In this document: positions 51,008 through 59,134 of the stretch, one piece after another
How positions within the stretch are numbered: the stretch's first letter is position 1
Layout of the letters: each line of letters begins with the position of its first letter
Assembly: GCA_963746175.1 (NCBI GenBank)
Contig: CAVVAH010000004.1
Location: 434,001 to 498,000, forward strand
Direction of reading: 5' to 3'
From: CAVVAH01 sp963746175
Lineage (GTDB): Bacteria; Actinomycetota; Actinomycetes; JACCUZ01
Length of the DNA: 64,000 nucleotides
Translations under genes and position numbers: made by a program
The notes under the pieces: generated by a model
Seen by the model: only the letters and a program-made list of their open reading frames with translations
Databases searched by the model: none
Told to the model about the DNA's origin: nothing

Positions 51008-51040
51008 CCGAGGGGCCCGTCCTGCGGACGGGCCCCTCGG
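51008..51040. terminator. Strong GC hairpin downstream of csbD-like gene
   Basis: 15-base perfect stem (CCGAGGGGCCCGTCC, 51008-51022; complement 51026-51040) with a three-base loop and a short TTCG run after it. It lies 17 bases after the csbD-like stop and upstream of the menJ promoter, so it should end the former and insulate the latter. Confidence 0.75.
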
Positions 51041-51057
51041 TTCGCGCGGTGTGCGGC

Positions 51058-51231
51058 TCAGCTCTTGAAGGCGTCCTTGACCTTCTCGCCGGCCTGCTTG
51101 AGGTTCGCCTTGGACTGGTCGCGCTCGCCCTGGCGGCGGAGCTCGTCGTCGCCTGTCACGGCTCCGACCTTCTCCTTGGCGTCGCCCGCGATCTCCTCGA
51201 CCTTGTTGTTCGTCTTGTCGTCGGCTCCCAT
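51058..51231 (-). CDS. CsbD-like small stress protein
   Basis: 57 residues: MGADDKTNNKVEEIAGDAKEKVGAVTGDDELRRQGERDQ, then a Lys/Ala-rich helix. It matches the CsbD family of small hydrophilic, heat-stable stress proteins (a sigma-B regulon member in Bacillus). ATG at 51231 follows GGAGGGAGG. Terminated by the strong hairpin next to it. The longer same-frame reading upstream is a shadow of menG. Confidence 0.88.
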   Translation of the reverse strand: MGADDKTNNKVEEIAGDAKEKVGAVTGDDELRRQGERDQSKANLKQAGEKVKDAFKS

Positions 51232-51320
51232 GTGGGGGCCTCCCTCCGTGCATCGGTTCTCGACCTTCTCCCAGGGTGCCTTGCCGAGGCGGGCGGGCCG
51301 AAACCCGCGCCGGACGAGGG

Positions 51321-52016
51321 CTACGCCGGCCGGTGGGCGCGGTGCAGGGCGACGATGCCGCCGGTGAGGTTGCGCCAGCCGACCGCCGTCCAGCCGGCGG
51401 TGGCGATGCGCCGCCCGAGCCCGGCCTGGTCCGGCCAGGCCCGGATCGACTCCGCCAGGTAGACGTACGCGTCCGGGTTGCTGGAGACACGGCGTGCCAC
51501 GCCCGGCAGCGCCTTCATGAGGTACTCGGTGTAGATCGTGCGGAACGGCGCCCAGGTCGGGTGGCTGAACTCGCAGACCACCAGGCGGCCGCCGGGCCTG
51601 GTCACCCGGGCCATCTCGGCCAGCGCGCCGTCGACGTCGGAGACGTTGCGCAGCCCGAACGAGATCGTCACGACGTCGAACGACCCGTCGGCGAACGGCA
51701 GGCGGAGCGCGTCGCCGGCAAGCAGGTCGAGGTCGGGGTGCGCCTTCTTGCCGACCCGGAGCATGCCGAGGGAGAAGTCGGCCGCGACCACCTGGGCACC
51801 GGCCGCGGCGAACGGCAGCGAGGACGAGCCGGTGCCGGCGGCGAGGTCGAGGACCCGCTCCCCCGGCCGCGCGTCGACGGCGTGCGCGACCGCCCGCCGC
51901 CAGAGCCGGGTCTGCCCGAGCGACAGGACGTCGTTGGTGAGGTCGTACCGCGCCGCGACGTCGTCGAACATCGCCGCCACCTCGTGCGGCGCCTTCTGCA
52001 AGTCCGCTCTCGTCAC
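51321..52016 (-). CDS. menG: Demethylmenaquinone methyltransferase
   Basis: 231 residues, UbiE/MenG family. VAAMFDDVAARYDLTNDVLSLGQTRLWRR at the start, VLDLAAGTGSSSLPFA (SAM motif I), DVVTISFGLRNVSDVDGALAEMARVTRPGGRLVVCEFS and the ending GWRNLTGGIVALHRAHR are family hallmarks. It methylates demethylmenaquinone in the last step of menaquinone synthesis. GTG at 52016 begins just before the conserved region. Separate from the other men genes but within 1.5 kb of menF. Confidence 0.94.
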   Translation of the reverse strand: MTRADLQKAPHEVAAMFDDVAARYDLTNDVLSLGQTRLWRRAVAHAVDARPGERVLDLAAGTGSSSLPFAAAGAQVVAADFSLGMLRVGKKAHPDLDLLAGDALRLPFADGSFDVVTISFGLRNVSDVDGALAEMARVTRPGGRLVVCEFSHPTWAPFRTIYTEYLMKALPGVARRVSSNPDAYVYLAESIRAWPDQAGLGRRIATAGWTAVGWRNLTGGIVALHRAHRPA

Positions 52017-52146
52017 GGCCCGAAGCCTCGCACGGCGCCGGTCCGCCCCTGACCGCAGTGGGTTGCTCGGCGCACCCCCCCAGGACAAGAGTGGCGGCCG
52101 CACCTGCCACCCTTCTCCGCCGTCGTGCATCCCGCCGTCGAACGCT

Positions 52147-52213
52147 CGTTTGCGACATGAGTCCCCGACACGCCGAGGGTTCCCCGGCGTGTCGGGGAGC
52201 CAGGTCGCAAACG
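52147..52213. repeat. Large palindrome, copy 2 (shared with 16.6 kb)
   Basis: Outer 10-base arms (CGTTTGCGAC, 52147-52156; complement 52204-52213) and inner perfect 14-base arms (TCCCCGACACGCCG, 52162-52175; complement 52185-52198). The right half through 52218 is identical over 34 bases to the reverse complement of 16540-16573. Flanking DNA on its left repeats CGCCGTCG, as in the other copies. It lies between the menG start and the end of the acidic small gene. Confidence 0.8.
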
Positions 52214-52228
52214 ATCTTGCGCGAGCGG

Positions 52229-52480
52229 TCAGGTGGTGCCGGTTCCGCCGGTCTCGCGCTGGTCCTCCGCGGCCTCAGCGGGCACTGCCTCGGCGGCCAC
52301 CTCGCGCTCGCTGACGTCGACGCCGGGCCGGTCCGAGCTCAGCCCCTGCTCGCGCTGGGCGTCCTGCTCGTGGCTGGTCTGCCGGCCCTCGACGCTCTCG
52401 GCGTGCCGGGTGGCGTCGTCCAGGTCACGCGGGTCCTCGCCGTCGGCGGGGTAGACCCATCGGTCCTCGCTGCTTGTCAT
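52229..52480 (-). CDS. Small acidic hypothetical protein
   Basis: 83 residues, no cysteine, very rich in Asp, Glu, Gln, Arg: MTSSEDRWVYPADGEDPRDL, later SVEGRQTSHEQDAQREQG. Likely disordered; no domain recognised. Its ATG is divergent from the next gene across only 31 bases holding a 12-base palindrome, and a TAGGCG box seven bases before the ATG suggests a leaderless transcript. Codon use matches the neighbours, so it is probably real. Confidence 0.6.
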   Translation of the reverse strand: MTSSEDRWVYPADGEDPRDLDDATRHAESVEGRQTSHEQDAQREQGLSSDRPGVDVSEREVAAEAVPAEAAEDQRETGGTGTT

Positions 52481-52511
52481 GACCGACCGCCTACCCGGGT
52501 AGACCTCGGGC
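52481..52511. promoter_or_regulatory. Compact divergent promoter with palindrome CTACCCGGGTAG
   Basis: A 31-base gap between divergent ATGs (52480 and 52512). A perfect 12-base palindrome (52491-52502) sits in the centre, and each half forms part of a -10-like box: TAGGCG reading left, TAGACC (52500-52505) reading right, 6-7 bases from each start. One bound dimer could control both genes. Confidence 0.4.
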
Positions 52512-52817
52512 ATGCCGCCCGCCGAGGACCACAACCTGCCCGAGCCCGCCGACCTGGAGATCACGGCGGCCGACCGGCACGTGTACGACGTCACCATCAC
52601 GCACCGCTCCGGCGCCACGACGCAGCACCGCGTGTCCGTGCCGGAGCCGCTGATGGCCGACCTCGGCGTCTCGGCGGCCCAGGAGCCGCTGCTGGTCCGC
52701 GCCAGTCTCGTCTACCTCCTGGAGCACGACCCGGCGGCTGTGCCGGAGCAGTTCGCGCTGGACGCGGTCGGCGACGCGATCCCGGAGTACCGCGACGAGA
52801 TCGTCGGCCGGCTCTGA
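52512..52817 (+). CDS. Hypothetical protein (about 100 aa)
   Basis: 101 residues, mixed alpha/beta by eye: LEITAADRHVYDVTITHRSGATTQHRVSVPEPLMADLGVS, then RASLVYLLEHDPAAVPEQFALDAV and an acidic end. No signal peptide, Cys or membrane helix. The family is not recognised. Preceded by a probable leaderless promoter and followed after 40 bases by the Crp-like gene. Confidence 0.65.
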   Translation: MPPAEDHNLPEPADLEITAADRHVYDVTITHRSGATTQHRVSVPEPLMADLGVSAAQEPLLVRASLVYLLEHDPAAVPEQFALDAVGDAIPEYRDEIVGRL

Positions 52818-52857
52818 CGTCGGGACCGGGGGCCGGGAAGCCTGGTAGAACAGCGCC

Positions 52858-53259
52858 ATGGTCGAGGCGGCGCTCTCCGAGGTACCCATCTTCGCCGGGC
52901 TCTCCGACGAGTCCCTCGCCCTGGTGGCAGCCGGCGGCGTCACCGACGTCCCGGCCGGCCAGGTGCTCGCCCAGGCCGGCGACCCCGGGTTCGGCATGTT
53001 CGTGGTCCTCGACGGGGCCGTCGTGGTGGAGCGCGGCGAGCTGCACCTCGACATCGAGCGCGGCGGCTTCTTCGGCGAGCTCGCCCTGCTCGTCCCGGAC
53101 TCTCCGCGCATCGCGCGGGTCCGCGCCAAGAGCGACGCGCAGGTCCTGGCCCTCACCCGGGCCACGTTCGACCAGCTGCTCGAGACCGAGCCGTCGTTCG
53201 CCCGGGCGATGCTCCGGGAGATGGCCGTACGCCTCGTGCAGGCGCGCACCGGGCACTGA
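52858..53259 (+). CDS. Cyclic nucleotide-binding (Crp/cNMP fold) domain protein without DNA-binding domain
   Basis: 133 residues made only of a cNMP-binding beta-barrel: VLAQAGDPGFGMFVVLDGAVVVERGELHLDIERGGFFGELALLVPDSPRIARVRAKSDAQVLALTR. GGFFGELALL corresponds to the phosphate-binding cassette, but the usual Arg of that cassette is replaced (FFGELALLVPDSPRIARV has Pro-Arg later), so ligand binding is uncertain. No helix-turn-helix follows. TAGAAC six bases before the ATG may be its -10. Confidence 0.8.
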   Translation: MVEAALSEVPIFAGLSDESLALVAAGGVTDVPAGQVLAQAGDPGFGMFVVLDGAVVVERGELHLDIERGGFFGELALLVPDSPRIARVRAKSDAQVLALTRATFDQLLETEPSFARAMLREMAVRLVQARTGH

Positions 53260-53316
53260 CGCGACAGCCCGCCCGGCCGCCACCGCGGTGGCGCGGCCCA
53301 CGTACGCTCGGGCCTC

Positions 53317-54564
53317 ATGAGCAGGCCGCCCGGCGACGCCGCCCCGGCGTCGGCCCGTGTCCCGCGCACCGTGCGGTCCCAGCCCGTCGACCTGGTCGGC
53401 ACCCTGCTGCACCGGCTGCCGCACGCCGGCGACGCGCTGGCCTGGGTCCGGGACGGCACCGGCCTGGTCGGCTGGGGCGAGGCGGCCCGGCTCGAGCTCA
53501 CCGGCCCGGACCGGTTCACGGTCGCGCGCGACTGGTGGCGCGACCTGGTGGCGCACGCCGAGGTCGACGACGAGGTGGGTGTCCGCGGCAGCGGACCGGT
53601 GGCGTTCGGCTCCTTCGCGTTCCGGGACGACGAGCCGTCCGTGCTGGTGGTCCCCGAGGTCGTGCTCGGCCGGTCCGGCGGGCACACCTGGCTGACCACC
53701 GTCGGTGAGCCGCCGCGGCTGGCGTCCCCCGAGCCGGTCCGGCCGACCCGGGGCCTGCGGTACGCGCACGGCGAGCTCCCGGTCACCGACTTCCGTGCCG
53801 CGGTCGAGGCTGCCGTCCGGCGGATCGACGCGGGCGAGCTCGACAAGGTGGTGCTGGCGCACGACCTGCTCGCCGTCGCGGAGGACGACATCGACGTACG
53901 CGCCGTGCTGGCCGGGCTCGCGGCGGGCAACCCGGGCTGCTGGACGTTCGCCGTCGACGGGCTGGTGGGCGCGACGCCGGAGCTGCTGGTGAGCCGCACG
54001 GGCGACCGGGTCTTCTCCCGGGTCCTTGCGGGGACGACGGCGCGCGGCGGCAACGCAGCGGCGGACACTGCGCGGGTCGACGCGCTGCTGCACTCGGCCA
54101 AGGACCTCGCCGAGCACCGGTTCGCCGTCGAGTCCCTCGTCGCGTCGCTCGCGGCGCACGTGCGCGACCTCGTCGTCCCTCCCGAGCCGCACCCGCTCGA
54201 GCTGTCGAACGTCACCCACCTGGCCACCGACGTCGTCGCCACCCTCGACGACGGCTCCGACGTCCTCGACCTGCTCGCCGCCGTCCACCCGACGGCCGCC
54301 GTGGGCGGCACGCCCAGCGGGGTGGCGCTCGGCGTCCTGGCCGAGCTCGAGCCGATGAACCGGGGCCGCTACACCGGTCCGGTCGGCTGGGTGGACGCCC
54401 GGGGCGACGGCGAGTGGGGCATCGCGCTGCGCTGTGCGCAGCTGGACGGGCCGACCGCGCGGCTGTTCGCCGGCGGCGGCATCGTGGCGGGCAGCGACCC
54501 CGACGACGAGGTGCTCGAGGCGCAGGCGAAGCTGCTCCCGATGCGCGAGGCCCTCGAGGGCTGA
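53317..54564 (+). CDS. menF: Isochorismate synthase
   Basis: 415 residues, chorismate-binding fold. LARVLAGTTARGGN-like motif (VFSRVLAGTTARGG), ELSNVTHLATDV, HPTAAVGGTPSGVAL and RGRYTGPVGWVDARGDGEWGIALRCAQL carry the Mg2+/chorismate-binding Glu and catalytic residues. First committed step to menaquinone; siderophore-type isochorismate synthases look similar, but the men context decides. ATG at 53317; a TACGCT box is eight bases upstream. Confidence 0.92.
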   Translation: MSRPPGDAAPASARVPRTVRSQPVDLVGTLLHRLPHAGDALAWVRDGTGLVGWGEAARLELTGPDRFTVARDWWRDLVAHAEVDDEVGVRGSGPVAFGSFAFRDDEPSVLVVPEVVLGRSGGHTWLTTVGEPPRLASPEPVRPTRGLRYAHGELPVTDFRAAVEAAVRRIDAGELDKVVLAHDLLAVAEDDIDVRAVLAGLAAGNPGCWTFAVDGLVGATPELLVSRTGDRVFSRVLAGTTARGGNAAADTARVDALLHSAKDLAEHRFAVESLVASLAAHVRDLVVPPEPHPLELSNVTHLATDVVATLDDGSDVLDLLAAVHPTAAVGGTPSGVALGVLAELEPMNRGRYTGPVGWVDARGDGEWGIALRCAQLDGPTARLFAGGGIVAGSDPDDEVLEAQAKLLPMREALEG

Positions 54565-54627
54565 CCGCGCCACCCGGGCCGACCCGGTGGCGCGCCCTGT
54601 CGGTGGCCCGTCCTAGCGTCCGGGGAC

Positions 54628-55335
54628 ATGGAGATCATCCTCGTACCCGGACTCTGGCTCGACGGCTCGACGTGGGACCAGGTGGTGCCCCACCTGGAGA
54701 AGGCCGGTCACCACGCCACGGCACTGACCATGCCCGGCATGGAGTCGGTCAGCGCTGACCGGTCCGCCGTGTCGTGGCAGGACCAGGTGGACGCGGTGGT
54801 CGCGGCCATCGACGCCGCCGACGGCGAGGTGGCGCTCGTCGGCCACTCGTTCGGCGGCATGGTGGCCTACCACGCCCTCGACGAGCGGCCGGACAAGGTG
54901 GCCCGCATCGTGTTCGTCGGCAGCGAGCCGGCCGATGCCCGGCCGGCCAGCGAGGACGGCGGCGGCTTCCCGATCGAGGGAGCCGACGCGCCGCTGCCCG
55001 AGTGGTCGTTCTTCGACGACGAGATGGTCGCCGACCTCGACGACGCCCAGCGGAGCGCCGTCCGGGAGGGCTCGGTGCCGTCACCGGCCCGGGCCGTCAC
55101 CGACGCCTTCCAGCTCTCGGACGACCGTCGCCGCGACGTCCCGGCGACGGTGGTCGCGTGCGAGTACCCCGTCGCGCAGCTGAAGGCGTGGATCGACGAC
55201 GGCGAGGAGGGCGTCGCCGAGCTCGCCCGGCTGCGGGACGTCGAGTACGTCGACCTGCACTCGGGTCACTGGCCGCAGGTCAGCCGTCCTGACGACCTGG
55301 CCGCCGTCATCGTGACGGCCGTCGACCGCACCTGA
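54628..55335 (+). CDS. Alpha/beta hydrolase (possible MenH-like or esterase)
   Basis: 235 residues. MEIILVPGLWLDGSTWDQVVPHLEKAGH, nucleophile Ser in VALVGHSFGGMVAYHALDE and catalytic His in DLHSGHWPQVSRPDDLA. Resembles salicylate-esterase-like hydrolases (EstC group). MenH also belongs to this fold and the gene lies between menF and menD, but the MenH-type arginines are not evident, so the role is left open. GGGGAC precedes the ATG. Confidence 0.8.
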   Translation: MEIILVPGLWLDGSTWDQVVPHLEKAGHHATALTMPGMESVSADRSAVSWQDQVDAVVAAIDAADGEVALVGHSFGGMVAYHALDERPDKVARIVFVGSEPADARPASEDGGGFPIEGADAPLPEWSFFDDEMVADLDDAQRSAVREGSVPSPARAVTDAFQLSDDRRRDVPATVVACEYPVAQLKAWIDDGEEGVAELARLRDVEYVDLHSGHWPQVSRPDDLAAVIVTAVDRT

Positions 55336-55353
55336 CCTCCCACGAGCGGTGGG

Positions 55354-57066
55354 TCAGCGGACCGCGGGGGTCTGGCGGCTCACCTCGAAGCCGGTGCGGG
55401 CCAGGATCGCCGGCATCGCCTCGATCCGCGTGAGGTTGTAGTCCTGCCACTCGGGCTTCAGCTGGTCCCACGGGACCAGCTGCGGCGTCACCTTCTCGCG
55501 GGCATCGCGGACGTTGCCGTAGCGCCAGCCGTCCAGGCCGCGCCGCGCGCGCCACCTGTCGTGGTCGCGCTGCGCGAGGCGGCGGGTCTCCTCGGACGTG
55601 AACGACACGGTGGGGGCGCCCCAGTGCCGCAGCGGCAGCAGCTCGAAGTCGTTCGCCTCGAGGGCGTCGGTCAGCCCGTCGGCGGCCTCCCGGGCAGCTT
55701 CCCGCTCGTCGTCGGTGAGGTCTGACCAGGCGGGGTCCACCACGCCGCGGGCCGCAGCCCGCGCGAGGTGGTCCTCGTACAGCGTCCGGGCGAGCTCCTC
55801 GCGGACGCCGCCGTCGATCAGCGCCGGCGAGCAGGTCCGGTCGAGCATCGGGAACAGCCGCAGCCCCGGGAAGCGTGGGTCCCCGGCCTCGTCGGCCAGG
55901 GCCAGCGACGCGCCGAGCCCCGACTCGCCGCGGGTGCGCACGACCACGGGGACGGCGGGGTCGTCGATCAGGCGGTGCAGGAACAGCCCGGTGGCCAGCG
56001 CCACCGACTCGTCGTCCAGGACGACGGCCACCAGCCGCGGCGGGATGTCGGCGATCCGCTTCGTGAGCTCCGCCAGGCCGTCGCGGGTCGGCGCCTCGAC
56101 GTCGATCGTGAGCAGGCAGGCCGAGACGGCCTCGACCAGGCCCGGGTGCTGCATCTCCAGCGCCTGCATGCGCTGCAGCGCCGCCACGTCGACCAGCGTC
56201 GCTGTCAGGGGCACGTCGCCGACCTCCGCCCATTCCTGGGCAGCCACCAGCAGCACCGCCCGCCCGAGCTGGCCGAGCCCGACGACGACCAGGTGCGGCG
56301 AGCCGCCCGGCTGGAGGACGAGGTGCTCGGCGACCAGCGCGCGGGCACCTCGTTCGTGCATGTTGAAGAACTCGATGCGCACCGTCTCCTGGCCGCCGAG
56401 GCCGGAGCCGCGCAGGAGCTGGGTCAGCTCCGCGTCCTCGAGATGGACCGAGCACCGCAGGTCCACCGCGCGGCGCTGGCGGGGAACCCGACGGGCAGCC
56501 GACGCGATCGCGACGTTCGTCGCGTCGTTCGGGCACAGGGCCACGAGGCTCGACGCCCGGTCCACGCGCACGGCGCGCAGGACGGCCGGGTCGGCCGGGT
56601 CGCCGGCGAAGACCGGGATGTCGTGCGCCCGGAGCGCGGCGACGCCCGGGCCGTGCGCGTCCTGCTCGACACCGACGACCGCGCGGTGCTCCCGGGCCAG
56701 CGACAGCGCCAGCCGGGTGCCCGACACCCCGAGGCCGCACACGACGGTGTGGCCGCGGAAGCCCTTGAGCCGGAACCGCTCGAACTGGTCGCGGAAGACG
56801 ACCGACGCCGCCTGGAAGAGCGTTCCCGCCGCCATCAGCGGCGCGGCGAATCGCGCCACCTCGAGGCGCCAGTCGAGGTCGCCGTCGCTGCCGCCGTAGG
56901 AGAGCACGGCGAGCTGGAGCGTGAGGTACAGGTTGTCGAGCCACGTCCGGTCGACGTCGGCCTGCCGCGACTGCGCCAGGAACCCGGTGAAGCCGAGCGT
57001 CATGAGCACCAGCCAGGCGACTGCCAGCAGGTACCAGCGGCGGCGCTCGTCCGACCAGAAGCCCAC
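55354..57066 (-). CDS. Two-helix membrane protein with tandem RCK/TrkA-N domains and C-terminal RyR domain
   Basis: 570 residues. Membrane helices at about 11-31 and 71-91 flank a re-entrant-like segment (41-62, LYLTLQLAVLSYGG) placed like a channel pore but without the TVGYGD filter. A TrkA-N/RCK Rossmann domain (GHTVVCGLGVSGTRLALSLA, about 105-230) and a second (HLVVVGLGQLGRAVLLVA, about 255-400) follow. The last 70 residues match the RyR repeat domain: AQRDHDRWRARRGLDGWRYG, REKVTPQLVPWDQLKPEWQDYN, RIEAMPAILARTGFEV. GTG 57066 is the probable start. Most likely an NAD(H)- or nucleotide-regulated ion-transport protein; the ligand of the RyR domain is unknown. Confidence 0.82.
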   Translation of the reverse strand: MGFWSDERRRWYLLAVAWLVLMTLGFTGFLAQSRQADVDRTWLDNLYLTLQLAVLSYGGSDGDLDWRLEVARFAAPLMAAGTLFQAASVVFRDQFERFRLKGFRGHTVVCGLGVSGTRLALSLAREHRAVVGVEQDAHGPGVAALRAHDIPVFAGDPADPAVLRAVRVDRASSLVALCPNDATNVAIASAARRVPRQRRAVDLRCSVHLEDAELTQLLRGSGLGGQETVRIEFFNMHERGARALVAEHLVLQPGGSPHLVVVGLGQLGRAVLLVAAQEWAEVGDVPLTATLVDVAALQRMQALEMQHPGLVEAVSACLLTIDVEAPTRDGLAELTKRIADIPPRLVAVVLDDESVALATGLFLHRLIDDPAVPVVVRTRGESGLGASLALADEAGDPRFPGLRLFPMLDRTCSPALIDGGVREELARTLYEDHLARAAARGVVDPAWSDLTDDEREAAREAADGLTDALEANDFELLPLRHWGAPTVSFTSEETRRLAQRDHDRWRARRGLDGWRYGNVRDAREKVTPQLVPWDQLKPEWQDYNLTRIEAMPAILARTGFEVSRQTPAVR

Positions 57067-57110
57067 GCGCCGAGTATGGTCCCGGCTCCGCCCTCGCGGC
57101 CCGCCTACCG

Positions 57111-57554
57111 TCAGGCGACCGGCCACTCCCAGGCGATCAGCCGGGTCAGCGGCTCCTGCCGTCCGCCGGCCGCCTCGTACGCCGTGACCGCCGCCGGGTT
57201 GTCGTCGTCGGTGAGCACCCACATGCCGTAGCAGCCGCGCTCGCGTGCGAGCTCGGCCAGCGCCGCGACCAGCGACCGGCCGACGCCGCGGTTGCGCGCG
57301 TCCTCGGCGACCGCGAGCTCGTAGAGGAACATCTCGGTGCCCTTGTCCGGATGGGTCGTCTCGACGCCGGACACGAAACCGACGGCTCGCTCACCACCGG
57401 CCCCGTCGTCGTCGAACGCCATCAGCAGGTGGTGCCCGTCCCGCGCGAGGAACAGCGCCGTGGCCGCCGGGGTGGGCGGACCGTCGAACAGCTCGGCGGC
57501 AGCGATCACGACCGTGTCGTCGCCGGGTTGCATCCGGCGTACCGACCAGCTCAT
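57111..57554 (-). CDS. GNAT acetyltransferase, AAC(3)-I-like
   Basis: 147 residues. MFLYELAVAEDARNRGVGRSLVAALAELARERG contains the acetyl-CoA pyrophosphate loop (RNRGVG) and NPAAVTAYEAAGG is the usual C-terminal strand-helix. Length and the YELAVAE stretch are close to aminoglycoside 3-N-acetyltransferase type I, but housekeeping GNATs share these features, so no resistance claim is made. ATG at 57554 overlaps the menD stop by four bases (ATGA), making it part of the menC-menD unit. Confidence 0.82.
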   Translation of the reverse strand: MSWSVRRMQPGDDTVVIAAAELFDGPPTPAATALFLARDGHHLLMAFDDDGAGGERAVGFVSGVETTHPDKGTEMFLYELAVAEDARNRGVGRSLVAALAELARERGCYGMWVLTDDDNPAAVTAYEAAGGRQEPLTRLIAWEWPVA

Positions 57555-59134
57555 GCGAGCGCCCCGGCGACGGCGGACCGCAGCATCGCGTGCAGGTCAC
57601 GGGTCCGGCTGCGGTCGGTGCGCAGCTCGACCACCCGGATCCCCGACGGTGTGCTCGCGAGCTCGGCCGCGAGGTCGTCCAGCGACTCCACCCGCCGGTG
57701 CGGTGTGCCGGTGGCCGCGCACAGTGCTGCGAGGTCCACCCCGTGCGGGGTGCCGAAGACCCGGTCGAACACCGCCGCGTGCTCCGGCGCACCCTGCTCC
57801 AGCAGCCCGAAGAGCCCGCCGCCGTCGTCGTTCACAACGACCAGGGTGAGGTGCGGGCGCGGCTCCGCCGGTCCGATCACCAGCCCGGTGCTGTCGTGCA
57901 AGAAGGTGAGGTCCCCCATCAGGGCGTACGCCGGTCCGCCGCCGTGAACGAGAGCGGCACCGATCGCGGTGGAGACCGTGCCGTCGATGCCGGAGGCACC
58001 GCGGTTCGCCAGCACCAACGGTGACTCCGACCACGGGTCGGCCAGGTCGAGGTCGCGGATGCTGCTCGACGAGCCGGCGACGAGCAGGCCGGCGGCGGGA
58101 GTGGCGGCGGCCACGACGCGCGCGACCGCGAGGCCGCTCACCGGTTCGGCGTCGAGCACGTCGGTGACGGCCTCCCGGGCTGCCCGGTCGGCCTCCTGCC
58201 AGCGCTGCAGCCAGCCGGTGTCCGGCTCGCCGACGACGGCCGGCGTGCGCGGGTCGTCGCGCAGCCGCACCACGTCGACGTCGGTCCGGGCCAGGAGCCG
58301 GGTCACGGGTCGCGAGAGGGTCGCCCGTCCGGCCACCACGACTCGCTCGATCTCTCCGCCGAGATGCTGGAGCAGCAGCCGGTAGTTGCCGAGCGCGTTC
58401 GGCCCGGCCCGGCGCCCCGACGACGGCTCGGCCAGCAGCGGCCAGCCACCGGACTCGGCCAGCGACCTGGCATCGGCCAGCGCCTGGTCGCCGGCCACCA
58501 CGACCGTCCGGCCACCGGCGACGAGCTCCTGGACGGCCTCGTCGTCGTCGGACCGCGCCGACGATCGGCTCGACCGCGCGCCCACGGATGCGCGGGCAAC
58601 CGAGTCGGCAGTGGGGACCAACGGTTCCCGGAAGGCGATGTTGAGGTGCACCGGGCCGTCACCGCCGAGCACGAGCGCGTTCGCGACGTCGTCGCCCCAG
58701 GACGCCTCGTCGCCGTCGTCGGCGGACAGGTCTCCGAAGAAGCGCACCGAACCGCCGTAGAGGTTCACCTGGTCGATCGTCTGGTTGGCACCGGTGCCGC
58801 GCAGCTCCGCGGGCCGGTCCGCCGTGAGCACGACCAGCCGGACGCGTGAGTAGTCGGCCTCGACGACGGCAGGGTGCAGGTTGACCGCGGCGGTGCCGGA
58901 CGTCGTGACCACCGGTACCGAGCGGCCGGACGCCTTGCTCAGCCCGAGAGCGAGGAACCCTGCGGACCGCTCGTCGATGCGCACGTGCAGCCGCAGCCGC
59001 CCGCGCCGGTCCGCCTCGTGCAGCGCGAAGGCGAGCGGCGCGTTGCGCGACCCCGGCGACAGCACCGCGTCGTGCACCCCGCCCTGCACCAGCTCGTCGA
59101 CCACCACGGTCGCCAGCGACGTCGAGGAGTTCAT
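57551..59134 (-). CDS. menD: SEPHCHC synthase (2-succinyl-5-enolpyruvyl-6-hydroxy-3-cyclohexene-1-carboxylate synthase)
   Basis: 527 residues, thiamine diphosphate enzyme. VLSPGSRNAPLAFAL (with the activating Glu in HVRIDERSAGFLALGLSKAS), VVTTSGTAAVNLHPAVVEADYSRV, LTADRPAELRGTGANQTIDQVNLYG and the TPP/Mg motif GDLTFLHDSTGL ... NDDGGGLF are typical. ATG at 59134 overlaps the menC stop by four bases. Adds succinic semialdehyde (from 2-oxoglutarate) to isochorismate. Confidence 0.95.
   Translation of the reverse strand: MNSSTSLATVVVDELVQGGVHDAVLSPGSRNAPLAFALHEADRRGRLRLHVRIDERSAGFLALGLSKASGRSVPVVTTSGTAAVNLHPAVVEADYSRVRLVVLTADRPAELRGTGANQTIDQVNLYGGSVRFFGDLSADDGDEASWGDDVANALVLGGDGPVHLNIAFREPLVPTADSVARASVGARSSRSSARSDDDEAVQELVAGGRTVVVAGDQALADARSLAESGGWPLLAEPSSGRRAGPNALGNYRLLLQHLGGEIERVVVAGRATLSRPVTRLLARTDVDVVRLRDDPRTPAVVGEPDTGWLQRWQEADRAAREAVTDVLDAEPVSGLAVARVVAAATPAAGLLVAGSSSSIRDLDLADPWSESPLVLANRGASGIDGTVSTAIGAALVHGGGPAYALMGDLTFLHDSTGLVIGPAEPRPHLTLVVVNDDGGGLFGLLEQGAPEHAAVFDRVFGTPHGVDLAALCAATGTPHRRVESLDDLAAELASTPSGIRVVELRTDRSRTRDLHAMLRSAVAGALA

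Noticed and set aside
57111..57554. Aminoglycoside resistance gene
   Set aside because: AAC(3)-I resemblance is limited to general GNAT features; context is the menC-menD operon.
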